This document shows positions 27,180-35,278 of a stretch of 64,000 nt of DNA, in pieces. The translations under genes were made by a program, and so were the position numbers. The stretch lies in assembly GCA_021155195.1 (NCBI GenBank), contig JAJNPV010000021.1:186001-250000 (forward strand), in the 5' to 3' direction. Under the pieces are notes generated by a model that did no database searches, was not told where the DNA came from, and saw only the letters and a program-made list of their open reading frames with translations. Each line of letters opens with the position of its first letter. Within the stretch, counting starts at the first letter, position 1. Source of the stretch: Ohtaekwangia sp. GTDB lineage: Bacteria; Bacteroidota; Bacteroidia; Cytophagales; Cyclobacteriaceae.

Positions 27180-28418
27180 TTAATGTGAACGACCTTTCTT
27201 TTTCTTTTTCCGTCTTCTCATTGCTGCATCCGGTGAAGAGAAGTCAACTTGTTTTGCTGTGGTCAGATCATTGATCACCTCGAATGCGCCAAGATTTAAT
27301 TCGGTTAATTTTCCTGAAGACTCATTTTCATTGTCTGCTATTGAGCGTGGGTTGTTGGTCGTTGGAGTATCTGAAATTCGCTCCAAAATTGACTTTGCGC
27401 TATAGGCCTTGCCCAGGTCACTTCCATTAAAAACACACTTTGTTTTATTATCCACAAATGTGATTCCGAACACTCTGCCCTCTTTCCCTTGCCGAATCAG
27501 TGCATAAATGCCTTCTTGTTGCAGCGCTTGACCAAAGACAGCTTGGGTAATTACACCCATGCGCGTGAAGCATCTGTCTATGCAACTTTTCACTCGGGCT
27601 TTGTGAGGTTGCCTCAGTGCGTCATTTAGTTTGAATTGTTTTTCCAGGTAAGGGAGTGTGGGTTTGGTATAAATCGAACTTGCTTTGATAGGAATACCCA
27701 CTTTATTTCCGTGCGTGTCAAGCAAACAATACAGCAATCCTTTTTTGAGGTTCATTTGTGAACCTTCACTGCCACGGTCTGCCACGATATTGAATTGGCG
27801 AAGTGCGGCATTAAATTCAGGGAGCGAAGTGTATTTATAGGATTGTGCGACTAGCCGGACTGCGTTAGAGATGCTTCGTTTGGTTTCTGACTTTCCATAG
27901 ACCGTCCGCTTTACATCAATGGGATTGATCAGTCCGTGTTTTTTTGTTTTGCTTTCAGCTCTTACCAAATTAAAAGTTTCTTCAATTTCCTTTCTTGCTT
28001 TTTCTGATTCGTTTCTTCCGATGTTGTGAATGTCAATCCGTTTGGAATCCTCCTGAATGTTGGTTGTCAGAATATGAATGTGTGGGTGTGCGGCATCATG
28101 ATGTTGATAGACCAGGTAGGGTTGATTCCCAAACCCGATTTTGTCCATATAGACGGAAGCAATTTGACATAGTCTCTCAGGGTGAAGGTTTTCGGTTACA
28201 TCAAAGTTGAGTGAGATATGAAGCGTATTTGTTTTGGTTTTCTGATTACGGGTGATCAGTTTTTCAAATCGGTTGAGTTTTGCACGGAATGCTAACTCAT
28301 AGGGATCGCATCCAAATTGGTTGGCCATGATGCAGGTAGCCACACCTAGTTTCACTTTGTTCTCATTATAGCTGAGCGCACCACGAATCGTTTTTCCGCT
28401 AATCACTTTTGCAACCAT
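27180..28418 (-). CDS. mobB: Relaxase MobB (MOB-type mobilisation nuclease)
   Basis: A 412-residue relaxase that nicks oriT and stays covalently attached to the transferred strand. The metal-binding triad motif is YQHHDAAHPHIHILTTN near residues 101-120; the likely catalytic Tyr lies in the N-terminal 20 residues (SGKTIRGALSYNENKVKLG). The tail is basic (RRRKKKKKGRSH) as expected for DNA binding. It overlaps the small RHH gene by 16 bases, typical for mobA-mobB pairs. It resembles the relaxases of Bacteroidetes elements (MOBB/MOBP-like); the exact class would need an HMM search. Confidence 0.93.
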   Translation of the reverse strand: MVAKVISGKTIRGALSYNENKVKLGVATCIMANQFGCDPYELAFRAKLNRFEKLITRNQKTKTNTLHISLNFDVTENLHPERLCQIASVYMDKIGFGNQPYLVYQHHDAAHPHIHILTTNIQEDSKRIDIHNIGRNESEKARKEIEETFNLVRAESKTKKHGLINPIDVKRTVYGKSETKRSISNAVRLVAQSYKYTSLPEFNAALRQFNIVADRGSEGSQMNLKKGLLYCLLDTHGNKVGIPIKASSIYTKPTLPYLEKQFKLNDALRQPHKARVKSCIDRCFTRMGVITQAVFGQALQQEGIYALIRQGKEGRVFGITFVDNKTKCVFNGSDLGKAYSAKSILERISDTPTTNNPRSIADNENESSGKLTELNLGAFEVINDLTTAKQVDFSSPDAAMRRRKKKKKGRSH

Positions 28419-28810
28419 TTTTTAGCCAATTGAGAAACGATCAACAAGAGTTGATCTACTTTATCACCTACTTGTTTGTATTGTTCTGCGATCTTTAGTG
28501 CATGAATTGTTTTTTGATTGGCCAGATCCGTGATGTGAAAACTGTGGGTGATCTGGTTGATGTTTACACCGATCGCGTGGAGTTCTTTCCGGATGCGGCT
28601 GAGTTCTTCTAAGGGGGCATCCATAGTGGCATCTTTCAGGAAATAGGTAATCCGTTCTTTAGAAAGAATTCTCCTTCCGAGTTCACCCATCGACTGGCAG
28701 TCTGTTTGTTGTCTGAATTTCTCCAGACGATTATACACGTTGGCAGAGAGTCGGACTCCTACTAACTTGGTCAGTAACTCAGTTTGGTCGGATGATTTTT
28801 TCCTTGCCAT
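28403..28810 (-). CDS. mobA: MobA-like relaxosome accessory protein (RHH)
   Basis: A 135-residue protein with a ribbon-helix-helix start (LLTKLVGVRLSANVYNRLEKF) and a helical C-terminal region (LHAIGVNINQITHSFH) typical of relaxosome accessory proteins of the MobC-pfam type. Such proteins bind oriT and help the relaxase melt the nic site. The start at 28810 (MARKKSSDQTE) is preferred to an upstream ATG at 28843, which would extend into the oriT-like non-coding DNA. It overlaps mobB by 16 bases. Confidence 0.88.
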   Translation of the reverse strand: MARKKSSDQTELLTKLVGVRLSANVYNRLEKFRQQTDCQSMGELGRRILSKERITYFLKDATMDAPLEELSRIRKELHAIGVNINQITHSFHITDLANQKTIHALKIAEQYKQVGDKVDQLLLIVSQLAKKWLQK

Positions 28811-29093
28811 GTCAATGGGTATTGACGTGTCCAGGAGAGGCAAGTTCCGCAGCCGAACCGCCTACGCATGACCAGCGGGAATGAGTAGGCCACCTGCACA
28901 GCCGTTTCGGTGGGCAGGCAAGATCATTTTTGTTAACAAAAATACATCTTGCTGATGCTGGAAAGCAGGCATCGAGATGTTGGTTGGTAGTCATTAGCCG
29001 ATGGTAGTTAGTCATTAGTAAAAAGTAGTTAGTCGTTAGTAGAAAGTGAAAAGTGAAAAGTTGTAGGTCATTGTGAGTTTCGTAGCAACGTGA
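28811..29093. other. Putative origin of transfer (oriT) region
   Basis: Non-coding 283-base stretch directly upstream of the mobA-mobB genes, the normal place of oriT. It holds several dyads: CCACC/GGTGG and CCTGC/GCAGG (28890-28918, interleaved), a perfect 16-base palindrome TTTTTGTTAACAAAAA (28927-28942), and a hairpin with outer arms ACATCT/AGATGT (28944-28980) enclosing GATGC/GCATC. The distal part consists of TAGTTAGTCATTAG-like words. No nic-site consensus was assigned, so the call depends on position and dyads. Confidence 0.6.
29037..29054. repeat. Dispersed AGT/TAG-rich short repeat (copy B)
   Basis: An exact 18-base copy of the sequence at 10165-10182, located between the oriT-like dyads and the excisionase-like gene. 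It lies within about 70 bases of degenerate GTTAGTCATTAGT words. Confidence 0.7.
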
Positions 29094-29405
29094 TTAGACT
29101 TTGCGCCAAGGATTATTTTTACGACTTGGAAAATCCCGATTGTTTTTGTTCTCTTCAATCATCTTTTGGATGTCGTCATACTCATAGAAAATGATTCCTC
29201 CAATTTTTGTAAAGGGCAAGGTGCCGTTCACCCTGAGCGTTTGTAAAGTACCCGGTGAAACGCCTAAGAGTTTTCTTATTTCATGCGACTTTAGCCACTT
29301 GCGAGCTGGTGTCGTTTGTCGTTGTGTAAGGAGTTTTTGAAATTCTGTAAGAAGTTCCTGTTTAAAATCTTGCAGGTCTTCGAGTGTGATGATGTTTGCT
29401 GCCAT
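29094..29405 (-). CDS. Excisionase-like helix-turn-helix protein
   Basis: A 103-residue protein with a MerR/excisionase-type HTH (KSHEIRKLLGVSPGTLQTLRVNGTL, then PFTKIGGIIFYEYDDIQKMIEE). Proteins of this HTH_17 group in Bacteroidetes elements act as excision factors (Xis) or regulators of transfer genes. The gene lies at the outer end of the mobilisation module and is followed by the oriT-like stretch. No integrase lies beside it. The N-terminal coiled coil (DLQDFKQELLTEFQKLLTQ) could mediate dimerisation. Confidence 0.82.
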   Translation of the reverse strand: MAANIITLEDLQDFKQELLTEFQKLLTQRQTTPARKWLKSHEIRKLLGVSPGTLQTLRVNGTLPFTKIGGIIFYEYDDIQKMIEENKNNRDFPSRKNNPWRKV

Positions 29406-29459
29406 ATCAGAAATGATTATGACACGAAAGAATCAACGATTCACTTTTAAAAACAGTGA

Positions 29460-29479
29460 CAAGGGTACCAGTACCCTTG
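29460..29479. promoter_or_regulatory. Perfect 20-bp dyad between divergent regulators
   Basis: CAAGGGTAC and GTACCCTTG flank a 2-base centre. It lies 55 bases before the excisionase-like start and 184 bases before the Crp-type gene, in a divergent promoter region. A smaller dyad GAATC/GATTC lies at 29430-29442. Likely an operator; the binding protein is not known. The rest of 29406-29662 shows no gene. Confidence 0.5.
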
Positions 29480-29662
29480 CTAACGTCTTCATTCTCAGGA
29501 AGAAAAAATTTTTACTCCCTGGAAGCATGACACTATTAATTAGCATCACACTAATTTTTATGACCACCCACGTAGGAAAACTAACTCCCATTCAGAGTAT
29601 ATCAGTATAACCCTATTGATGATGGGCAACGCGATTGGACATTAACGCATCGACTCTATTTT

Positions 29663-30241
29663 ATGAATACCGAAAAACTGTTTTCCGTTTTGTCTTCCAT
29701 TCACCCCATTAGTTCTGAATTCAAAAAGGCAGTTGAGCGCACGCTCACTCCACTGTCTCTTCCCCAGCATCACCTGCTCCTGAAGGCCACTGAGGTGGCC
29801 ACATGTGCTTACTTCCTTGAAGAAGGATTTGCTATGTCGTATACATTCGTGAAAGGAGAACAACAGGTTGATGGATTCTGGAAATCGGGTCAGATCATGG
29901 TGTCTGCCAGAAGTTTCTTTGAACAAGTACCTTCCCAAGAGTTTATTCAATTGCGCACTAACACAGATCTATTGTGTATCACACATGACAGCGTTCATAC
30001 TTTATTTAAAACTTTTCCTGAAGCGCATTTTATTTATCGTGTGATCATGAACCGCTATTATGAATACAGTCGTGAGCGCACGCGTGAACTTCAACATCTC
30101 ACTGCTGGTGAGCGATTCGAGAACCTGAAAGAACACTTTCCTACCATAGAACAACACGTAACCCAGAAACACATCGCCTCCTATCTGGGCATTGCACCGC
30201 AATCATTTAACCGGATAAAAAAGCGAAGAAACAGACGTTAA
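29663..30241 (+). CDS. Crp/Fnr-family transcription regulator
   Basis: A 192-residue regulator with a cyclic-nucleotide-binding beta-roll fold (about 20-120; ATCAYFLEEGFAMSY, then FWKSGQIMVSARSFF) and a C-terminal HTH (TQKHIASYLGIAPQSFNRIKKRR). The phosphate-binding cassette residues of cAMP-responsive Crp are not obvious, which is common in Bacteroidetes members of this family. Many such regulators sit beside the genes they control, so the MauE-like and DUF6520 genes downstream are the best candidates. The dyad at 29460-29479 is in its promoter region. Confidence 0.9.
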   Translation: MNTEKLFSVLSSIHPISSEFKKAVERTLTPLSLPQHHLLLKATEVATCAYFLEEGFAMSYTFVKGEQQVDGFWKSGQIMVSARSFFEQVPSQEFIQLRTNTDLLCITHDSVHTLFKTFPEAHFIYRVIMNRYYEYSRERTRELQHLTAGERFENLKEHFPTIEQHVTQKHIASYLGIAPQSFNRIKKRRNRR

Positions 30242-30350
30242 CATTTGTTCCGTCCAAAGAGAACCTATGTTGCTACACGTATGAACCCTGATCAATGGAT
30301 TCTTTTTGAAGACTCCCTTACTTTTATTCTATCATTCAGCACAAAAAAAG

Positions 30351-30785
30351 ATGCGCACGAAGTTTATCGATATTACTTTTTTCTTATACACTTTACTCTT
30401 TGTGTATGCTGCGACTACCAAGTTGCTGGACTACCAAAAGTTTGTCATACAACTTGGACAGTCACCCATACTAACCCAGTATTCAACTTACCTTGCCTGG
30501 GGAATACCTCTTCTTGAATTATTCATCGCTGTGTTACTAATCATTCGGTACACACGATTACTCGCGATGTATGCAGCTTTCAGTTTGATGGTGATGTTCA
30601 CCACCTACATTGTGTTGGCTTCCGGGTTTAGTGATTATGTTCCGTGTTCGTGCGGAGGTGTACTTGAAGGAATGAGTTGGACACAACATCTCATCTTCAA
30701 TGTTGTCTTTGTCCTATTAGGATGTACCGCCCTTATGGTGCATCCGCGAATGCAGGTAAAGTTAAATGCAATTGCCCGATCATGA
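30351..30785 (+). CDS. MauE/DoxX-like membrane protein
   Basis: A 144-residue four-helix membrane protein. The start at 30351 (MRTKFIDITFFLYTLLFVYAATTK) gives the proper first helix; upstream residues in frame are not membrane-like. TTKLLDYQKFVIQLGQSP, WGIPLLELFIAVLLI and the loop YVPCSCGGVLEGMSW with a Cys pair match the MauE family of redox-partner membrane proteins. In Bacteroidetes such genes often stand next to DUF6520 peptides, as here. A role in maturing disulfide-containing exported proteins is possible but unproven. Confidence 0.85.
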   Translation: MRTKFIDITFFLYTLLFVYAATTKLLDYQKFVIQLGQSPILTQYSTYLAWGIPLLELFIAVLLIIRYTRLLAMYAAFSLMVMFTTYIVLASGFSDYVPCSCGGVLEGMSWTQHLIFNVVFVLLGCTALMVHPRMQVKLNAIARS

Positions 30786-30955
30786 TAAAACTAATTTATG
30801 TTATTCAACGACCGATGTTGACTAAAAAAGATACTGACTGGTACTGCAACTATCAATCAGCTTTGTAAATACCCCAAGTTGCAGCGGGGTAGTGTAGTTA
30901 TGTTAAACCTTAAAGTTTTTCAATTGCTTTTTGAATTAAACAAGCAATACAAATT

Positions 30956-31231
30956 ATGAAAAGAAAAATGTTTCTTCCATTGCTTGCCATCGTGCTTGCA
31001 TTAGCAAGTGCCTTTACCACTGTGCCTTCTGGCCAGATGGGCTGGTACAAGGATACTTCTGTTGTTCCCCCAACCGTTCAGCAGGGAACCATTACCACCC
31101 CGGCCGATACGGATGCGCATCCTTGCGCCATAGGTCGAACTAACATCTGTCAAGTAGGGAGCTTTAACGCTTACAGTACCCAAGCAGGAGCCGCAAGTGG
31201 CAATAGCCTTACGCTATTAAAGTATGATTAG
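30956..31231 (+). CDS. DUF6520-like small exported protein
   Basis: A 91-residue secreted peptide with a signal sequence ending around SAFTTVPS. The mature part has Cys residues in HPCAIGRTNICQVGS, the arrangement seen in DUF6520 proteins of Bacteroidetes. It follows the MauE-like gene by 170 bases and is closed by the strong terminator at 31241-31268, so it is the end of the Crp-regulated group. A short dyad TACCCC/GGGGTA (30870-30891) lies in its leader. Function unknown; the two Cys residues could form the disulfide handled by the MauE-like protein. Confidence 0.85.
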   Translation: MKRKMFLPLLAIVLALASAFTTVPSGQMGWYKDTSVVPPTVQQGTITTPADTDAHPCAIGRTNICQVGSFNAYSTQAGAASGNSLTLLKYD

Positions 31232-31240
31232 CGAATCTGT

Positions 31241-31268
31241 TTTAGAGGCCGAGCTATCGGCCTCTAAA
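31241..31268 (+). terminator. Strong intrinsic terminator
   Basis: A perfect 12-bp stem TTTAGAGGCCGA / TCGGCCTCTAAA with a 4-base loop (GCTA), followed by CTTTTTTA. It is 9 bases past the DUF6520 stop and 12 bases before the next gene start, so the downstream gene depends on readthrough or on initiation within this site. Confidence 0.92.
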
Positions 31269-31280
31269 CTTTTTTAAGCC

Positions 31281-32312
31281 ATGAAACTTCGACTCATTAT
31301 AATATCCATCCTGTTGATCTCAAGCTCGCTCCTTGTTATTGGCATGTTCTTGTTGAGCCAACCAACTGAGCGAAACGGATTTGTGCGGCAAGTACCTCCT
31401 GAAACATTGCGTGCGCTTTTACAGGTTAGCGTGCCGGGTGAGGATGTATATTTTGCTGGTGCTTCAGAAGAGTTCATATACCTTGGTGATCTGGCGTCAT
31501 CCAGTATGGTCATTGAAATCAAGGAATCGCGTGCGCAAAAAATTGAAATCAATTATGGCTCATTCCCACAGGCAAAAACAAGTAAGATTCAGATTTCTCC
31601 TCCTTATTTCTTTGTGGCCGACCTTGTTGCCTACAGGATATACCGCGGAGCGATGAATACTTGGAGACTGAATGAAGAGATTCATACTGCGGGTGAATTC
31701 TTTACGGAGTTCATTCCCGTCAGTAGTCAAAGCGTAATCCTTCGCACGTATCAAAACGAAAAGAAAGTCTTCACATTAGCCCGTGAGAATTACTCAACGC
31801 GTGAATGGATTCCGGAAACACCTTTACTAGAAAAACAACTTGATGGAATTTTTTGCACGGATGGGATACTATCCTTTGATAAGTCGTCAAGAAAAGTTGT
31901 GTATACATACTTTTCCCGCAATCAATTCATTTGTGCTGACACCAGTTTGCACCTGATTTATCGGGGACGCACTATTGATACAACATTTCATGCCAAGATT
32001 AAGGTGGCGGCATTTCCTGGCACGAACGGCTATGCGATGGCAAGCCCGCCTAACATCGTTAACCGAAGAGTATGCACGGGTGGGAACACGCTGTATATAA
32101 ATTCCACCCTCGTTGCCGACAACGAGGACGGAATATTATTCAATCGAGTCGATGTACTTGATCTCTATGATTTGACAGATGGACATTATCTCAAAAGTCT
32201 TTTTCTTGAACGGTTTCAAGGCAAAAAACTGCGACACTTTTTGGTTCATCGAAATCGGATTTATACGCTAACAGAAAACACCTTCAGTGTGTACTTCATG
32301 GGTCATTCTTAA
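31281..32312 (+). CDS. Membrane-anchored beta-propeller-like protein
   Basis: A 343-residue protein with an uncleaved or signal-type N-terminal helix (LRLIIISILLISSSLLVIGMF) and a soluble part with repeated beta-rich segments, including LGDLASSSMVIEIKESRAQ, DLVAYRIYRGAMNTWRL and FNRVDVLDLYDLTDGHYLKSL, suggestive of a TolB- or 6-bladed-propeller-like fold. I do not recognise a specific family. It begins 12 bases after the terminator and its stop shares bases with the stop of the convergent TlpA-like gene (TTAA). It might be linked to the preceding exported peptide, but the terminator makes this uncertain. Confidence 0.65.
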   Translation: MKLRLIIISILLISSSLLVIGMFLLSQPTERNGFVRQVPPETLRALLQVSVPGEDVYFAGASEEFIYLGDLASSSMVIEIKESRAQKIEINYGSFPQAKTSKIQISPPYFFVADLVAYRIYRGAMNTWRLNEEIHTAGEFFTEFIPVSSQSVILRTYQNEKKVFTLARENYSTREWIPETPLLEKQLDGIFCTDGILSFDKSSRKVVYTYFSRNQFICADTSLHLIYRGRTIDTTFHAKIKVAAFPGTNGYAMASPPNIVNRRVCTGGNTLYINSTLVADNEDGILFNRVDVLDLYDLTDGHYLKSLFLERFQGKKLRHFLVHRNRIYTLTENTFSVYFMGHS

Positions 32313-33781
32313 TCACTGATCACGACCACTTTCATTTTCTTATGTGACTTCACAACGTCAAGTCCGTTGCTCCTGAGGAATTCCTGTGCTTGTTGGAACG
32401 ACCAACTTCTGTCAATTGTAAAGTCGATGTTTTCAACGATGCCAGTCTCATCAATAAAAGCTGCCTGTTCATTCTTAGGCAATCTACCACGATCATTTGG
32501 AGCATATCCAAAGTTTGAGGCAAAAAACCAGATTATGTCTCGCATATCACCATTTTTTATTGAAGAAATTGATTCCTCCGCCTGAATATCAAACTTTCTT
32601 CCCTGTTGTGGGGATTTTAGTTTCTCAAGCACTTGTGGTTTGTTCATGGCTACCACTTTCCAATATGGCATCTCTCGAGATTCTACTGAGACGTTGTACC
32701 CAAAGTAGCCTTCCATGTCCTTTCTTAAAAAGTCTTGTAAAACTTTTGCGGTTCCTACCCCGGTGGGAACTTTGAGACTATAATTATACCGGTTCCAGGG
32801 ACTTTTTCTATCCCATTGAAAGGGTGCCGGATCTGATACTTCCAACAGGGGTTCGTGCCAATATTTGCCATATGATGTTTTCATGTGTGGCATTTTGATC
32901 GTGTCTGGAAATTCGTAGGTAATGCTATTGCGATAGCGTGGATCTACTGATAAGGTGTCCGCATAGGCGAGGTAATACAACTTATTGATGGGAAGGCCCA
33001 CTACTTGGAGGCGGTCTTTGTAGTTGGCAAATTCCGGATCATCCAACCAGTGAAAGCTATCGATATTTCCTGGATACGGGTTTCGGATCGTTCCATCGTA
33101 TCGGGTTAATATTGATCGAAATAAGAAATCGTAACTATCCCCTCCGTTTCCATCTATTAGAAGAAGTTGCTTATCATTAAACTCAACAATAGCTTTCTCA
33201 GCCGCCTTCCTATCGGCAACTGTTTTTTCAAGTGAGTATTCACTTGACTTGATCTTCGCGATGACTGCGGGGACTGCCTTTACCGAGTTACCAATCCATA
33301 CGATTTTCCCACTTTTGTCTATGACGAAGACATGGGGAACACCGATCCGGTTTCCGGTGGCCAACCAATCCTGTTCAATCTTTTTATCGGGGCCGTCTAC
33401 TGCTACATGGTAACTGATTTCTGCTGCCCTCTTCTTCACGTATCGCTCCACCTTCTGCACGTATAGTGGGTTAACAGTGGTTACTGGTTCACGATTGTTT
33501 TCCATCACAAACACGCTCAGCACTTCCACTTCGCTCTTGTATTGATCCGCGAGTTCCGACAACTCTGGAATAGCTGCCGCACACGGACTACACCACGTGG
33601 CTCCAAATTCAACTACATAAATTTTCCCCTTTTCAAAATTTTTAATTGGACTTCCCTTTATCCATTTAAAAGGAGCTATGATTGGTGCTAGGTCACCTAC
33701 TGTTAACTCGTTTGATGATTGTTGCTGGCCCAGGCATATTGATTGCAAACCTATAAGGGCGATAAAAAGTAAATTCTTCAT
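32309..33781 (-). CDS. TlpA-like thioredoxin-fold lipoprotein-associated enzyme with DUF3738-like C-terminal region
   Basis: A 490-residue exported protein. The start at 33781 gives a signal peptide to about residue 19. Residues 25-165 form a TlpA/ResA-type thioredoxin domain with the CxxC motif WCSPC (about 62-66) and the cis-Pro segment GVPHVFVIDKSGKIVW. A long middle region has no motif I know. The C-terminal part resembles DUF3738: DFLRKDMEGYFGYNVSVESRE, DETGIVENIDFTID and the last strand KMKVVVISD. It is the last gene of the SusC/SusD operon, 85 bases after susD, so it probably acts in the periplasm on imported material or redox balance there. Confidence 0.8.
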   Translation of the reverse strand: MKNLLFIALIGLQSICLGQQQSSNELTVGDLAPIIAPFKWIKGSPIKNFEKGKIYVVEFGATWCSPCAAAIPELSELADQYKSEVEVLSVFVMENNREPVTTVNPLYVQKVERYVKKRAAEISYHVAVDGPDKKIEQDWLATGNRIGVPHVFVIDKSGKIVWIGNSVKAVPAVIAKIKSSEYSLEKTVADRKAAEKAIVEFNDKQLLLIDGNGGDSYDFLFRSILTRYDGTIRNPYPGNIDSFHWLDDPEFANYKDRLQVVGLPINKLYYLAYADTLSVDPRYRNSITYEFPDTIKMPHMKTSYGKYWHEPLLEVSDPAPFQWDRKSPWNRYNYSLKVPTGVGTAKVLQDFLRKDMEGYFGYNVSVESREMPYWKVVAMNKPQVLEKLKSPQQGRKFDIQAEESISSIKNGDMRDIIWFFASNFGYAPNDRGRLPKNEQAAFIDETGIVENIDFTIDRSWSFQQAQEFLRSNGLDVVKSHKKMKVVVISD

Positions 33782-33866
33782 GTGTAAATTTTTATTTAGA
33801 AAAAAGATTCCCATCGGGTCATTTTATGACTCGTTTTTGTTTGATATAATAAGGAGAGATTACTTG

Positions 33867-35267
33867 CTAGTACCCATTATTCTGCGTGAGATTGGGATTC
33901 AGCAATCGCTCAGCTTCCGGAATGGGAAGCAATACATCTGTTGGTTGCCAATCGAGCTTCACAGGCCCGAGAATTTCATTTGCTCTGCTCGTGCGTCTCA
34001 GATCAAACCAACGGTGTCCCCCTTCTGCAAATAGTTCGACTCGTCTTTCCTGTTCTATGCCTTGCAGTATTGAAGTCTTATCATTGACCATGGCATCTGG
34101 CAAACCTGCCCTGTTTCGGACTATGTTTAAATCTGTTTTAGCCCCGATCAAATCATCAAGATTAGCACGCGCTTCCGCCCGTATCAAAAATTGCTCTGCC
34201 ATCCTGAACATCATTGAATATTCCGACACCACGGGGTTTACGCCTACTTTATACTTATGGCAATAATACCAAGTTGCAACGGCATTTGAGAAACTCCCCA
34301 CCCAGTTCGATCTTCTTTCATCACCCGGTTGAAATGCGCCTACGAGATTAGGTGTAAGTGAAACTCTACGGGTAGTTGAATTCGGTGCTGCTGATAAAAT
34401 AAATAATTGGCCTTGAGGTGTATTTACTCCTGGGATCACTGGTGCCAATTGCCAGATAGCTTCTTCGCTATTGGCAAGAAACACTTCATTTAAGTCATCC
34501 TTTAAGGAGTAAGTGGTCGTGTTATCGATCAGTAATGATGCAAACTGATTTGCCTTGTCCCACTGCTCGGTATATAGGTATAGTCTTGCCAATAGTGCAG
34601 TTGCTGCTCCGCGATTTGGTCTGGTTCGTTCACCATTAGAAACAGTGTAGTCATCCTTCAACAGGGTATGTGCCTCCCGAAGATCCGCCTCGATGTTTTC
34701 GTATACAACAGATACTGGTGATCGCAACGCATTTTCATTTATCCTATAATCTGACGTTTTGAGGTACGGGACTTCGCCAAACAAATTGACCAAGTGGAAG
34801 TAGCAGTACGCGCGAATAAACTTTGCTTCTCCGGAAATCTGATTCTTTGCTGATGAAGAAAGACTCCCCGACCGCTCAACTCCTTCGATAATAGTGTTTG
34901 CGTTCAAAATATATTTATAAGCTTCCTTCCAAAACAAAGCCAGTACATCGGAGTTGCGAGTAGTTAGAGAATTTAGATGAAACTGAATTTGATCTGGTCG
35001 TGTAGAATAGTTTATCATTTCATCAGACAAGATGCCTGTGTACTCTTCAAGACCAGCACGTGTAAAACTCTGCGAAGAGATCATCAGACTGTAGATGCCC
35101 GTGATGGCTGCGTTGGCTGATAATTCATTCTCAAAGACTACTTCCGAAACAATTTCTGTTTTTGGAGGATCAATCGTTATAAATTCATCACAGGAAATAG
35201 AAAGTGCACACCCTATGATCATGATCAGCTTGGATACTCGTGGACTATTGATTTTTACTGTATTCAT
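33867..35267 (-). CDS. SusD/RagB-family nutrient-binding lipoprotein
   Basis: A 466-residue surface lipoprotein. The signal peptide ends in the lipobox LSISC with Cys near residue 26. The mature part starts DEFITIDPPKTEIVSEVVFEN, and TPR-like helices follow (FIRAYCYFHLVNLFGEVPYL, ATALLARLYLYTEQWDKANQ). The C-terminal block FAEGGHRWFDLRRTSRANEIL is a SusD hallmark. It caps the SusC barrel and binds substrate at the surface. It starts 11 bases after the susC stop. The substrate cannot be deduced; no glycoside hydrolase is next to it. Confidence 0.95.
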   Translation of the reverse strand: MNTVKINSPRVSKLIMIIGCALSISCDEFITIDPPKTEIVSEVVFENELSANAAITGIYSLMISSQSFTRAGLEEYTGILSDEMINYSTRPDQIQFHLNSLTTRNSDVLALFWKEAYKYILNANTIIEGVERSGSLSSSAKNQISGEAKFIRAYCYFHLVNLFGEVPYLKTSDYRINENALRSPVSVVYENIEADLREAHTLLKDDYTVSNGERTRPNRGAATALLARLYLYTEQWDKANQFASLLIDNTTTYSLKDDLNEVFLANSEEAIWQLAPVIPGVNTPQGQLFILSAAPNSTTRRVSLTPNLVGAFQPGDERRSNWVGSFSNAVATWYYCHKYKVGVNPVVSEYSMMFRMAEQFLIRAEARANLDDLIGAKTDLNIVRNRAGLPDAMVNDKTSILQGIEQERRVELFAEGGHRWFDLRRTSRANEILGPVKLDWQPTDVLLPIPEAERLLNPNLTQNNGY

Positions 35268-35278
35268 ATCATCTTCAG

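Noticed and set aside
28927..29079. CRISPR-like repeat array in the TAGTTAGTCATTAG stretch
   Set aside because: The words are short, irregular and without unique spacers of constant length. No CRISPR array was found anywhere in the window.
29386..29610. A 74-codon plus-strand frame overlapping the start of the excisionase-like gene
   Set aside because: It runs through the 20-bp dyad and the divergent promoter region and has no recognisable sequence. The opposite-strand HTH gene is clearly real.
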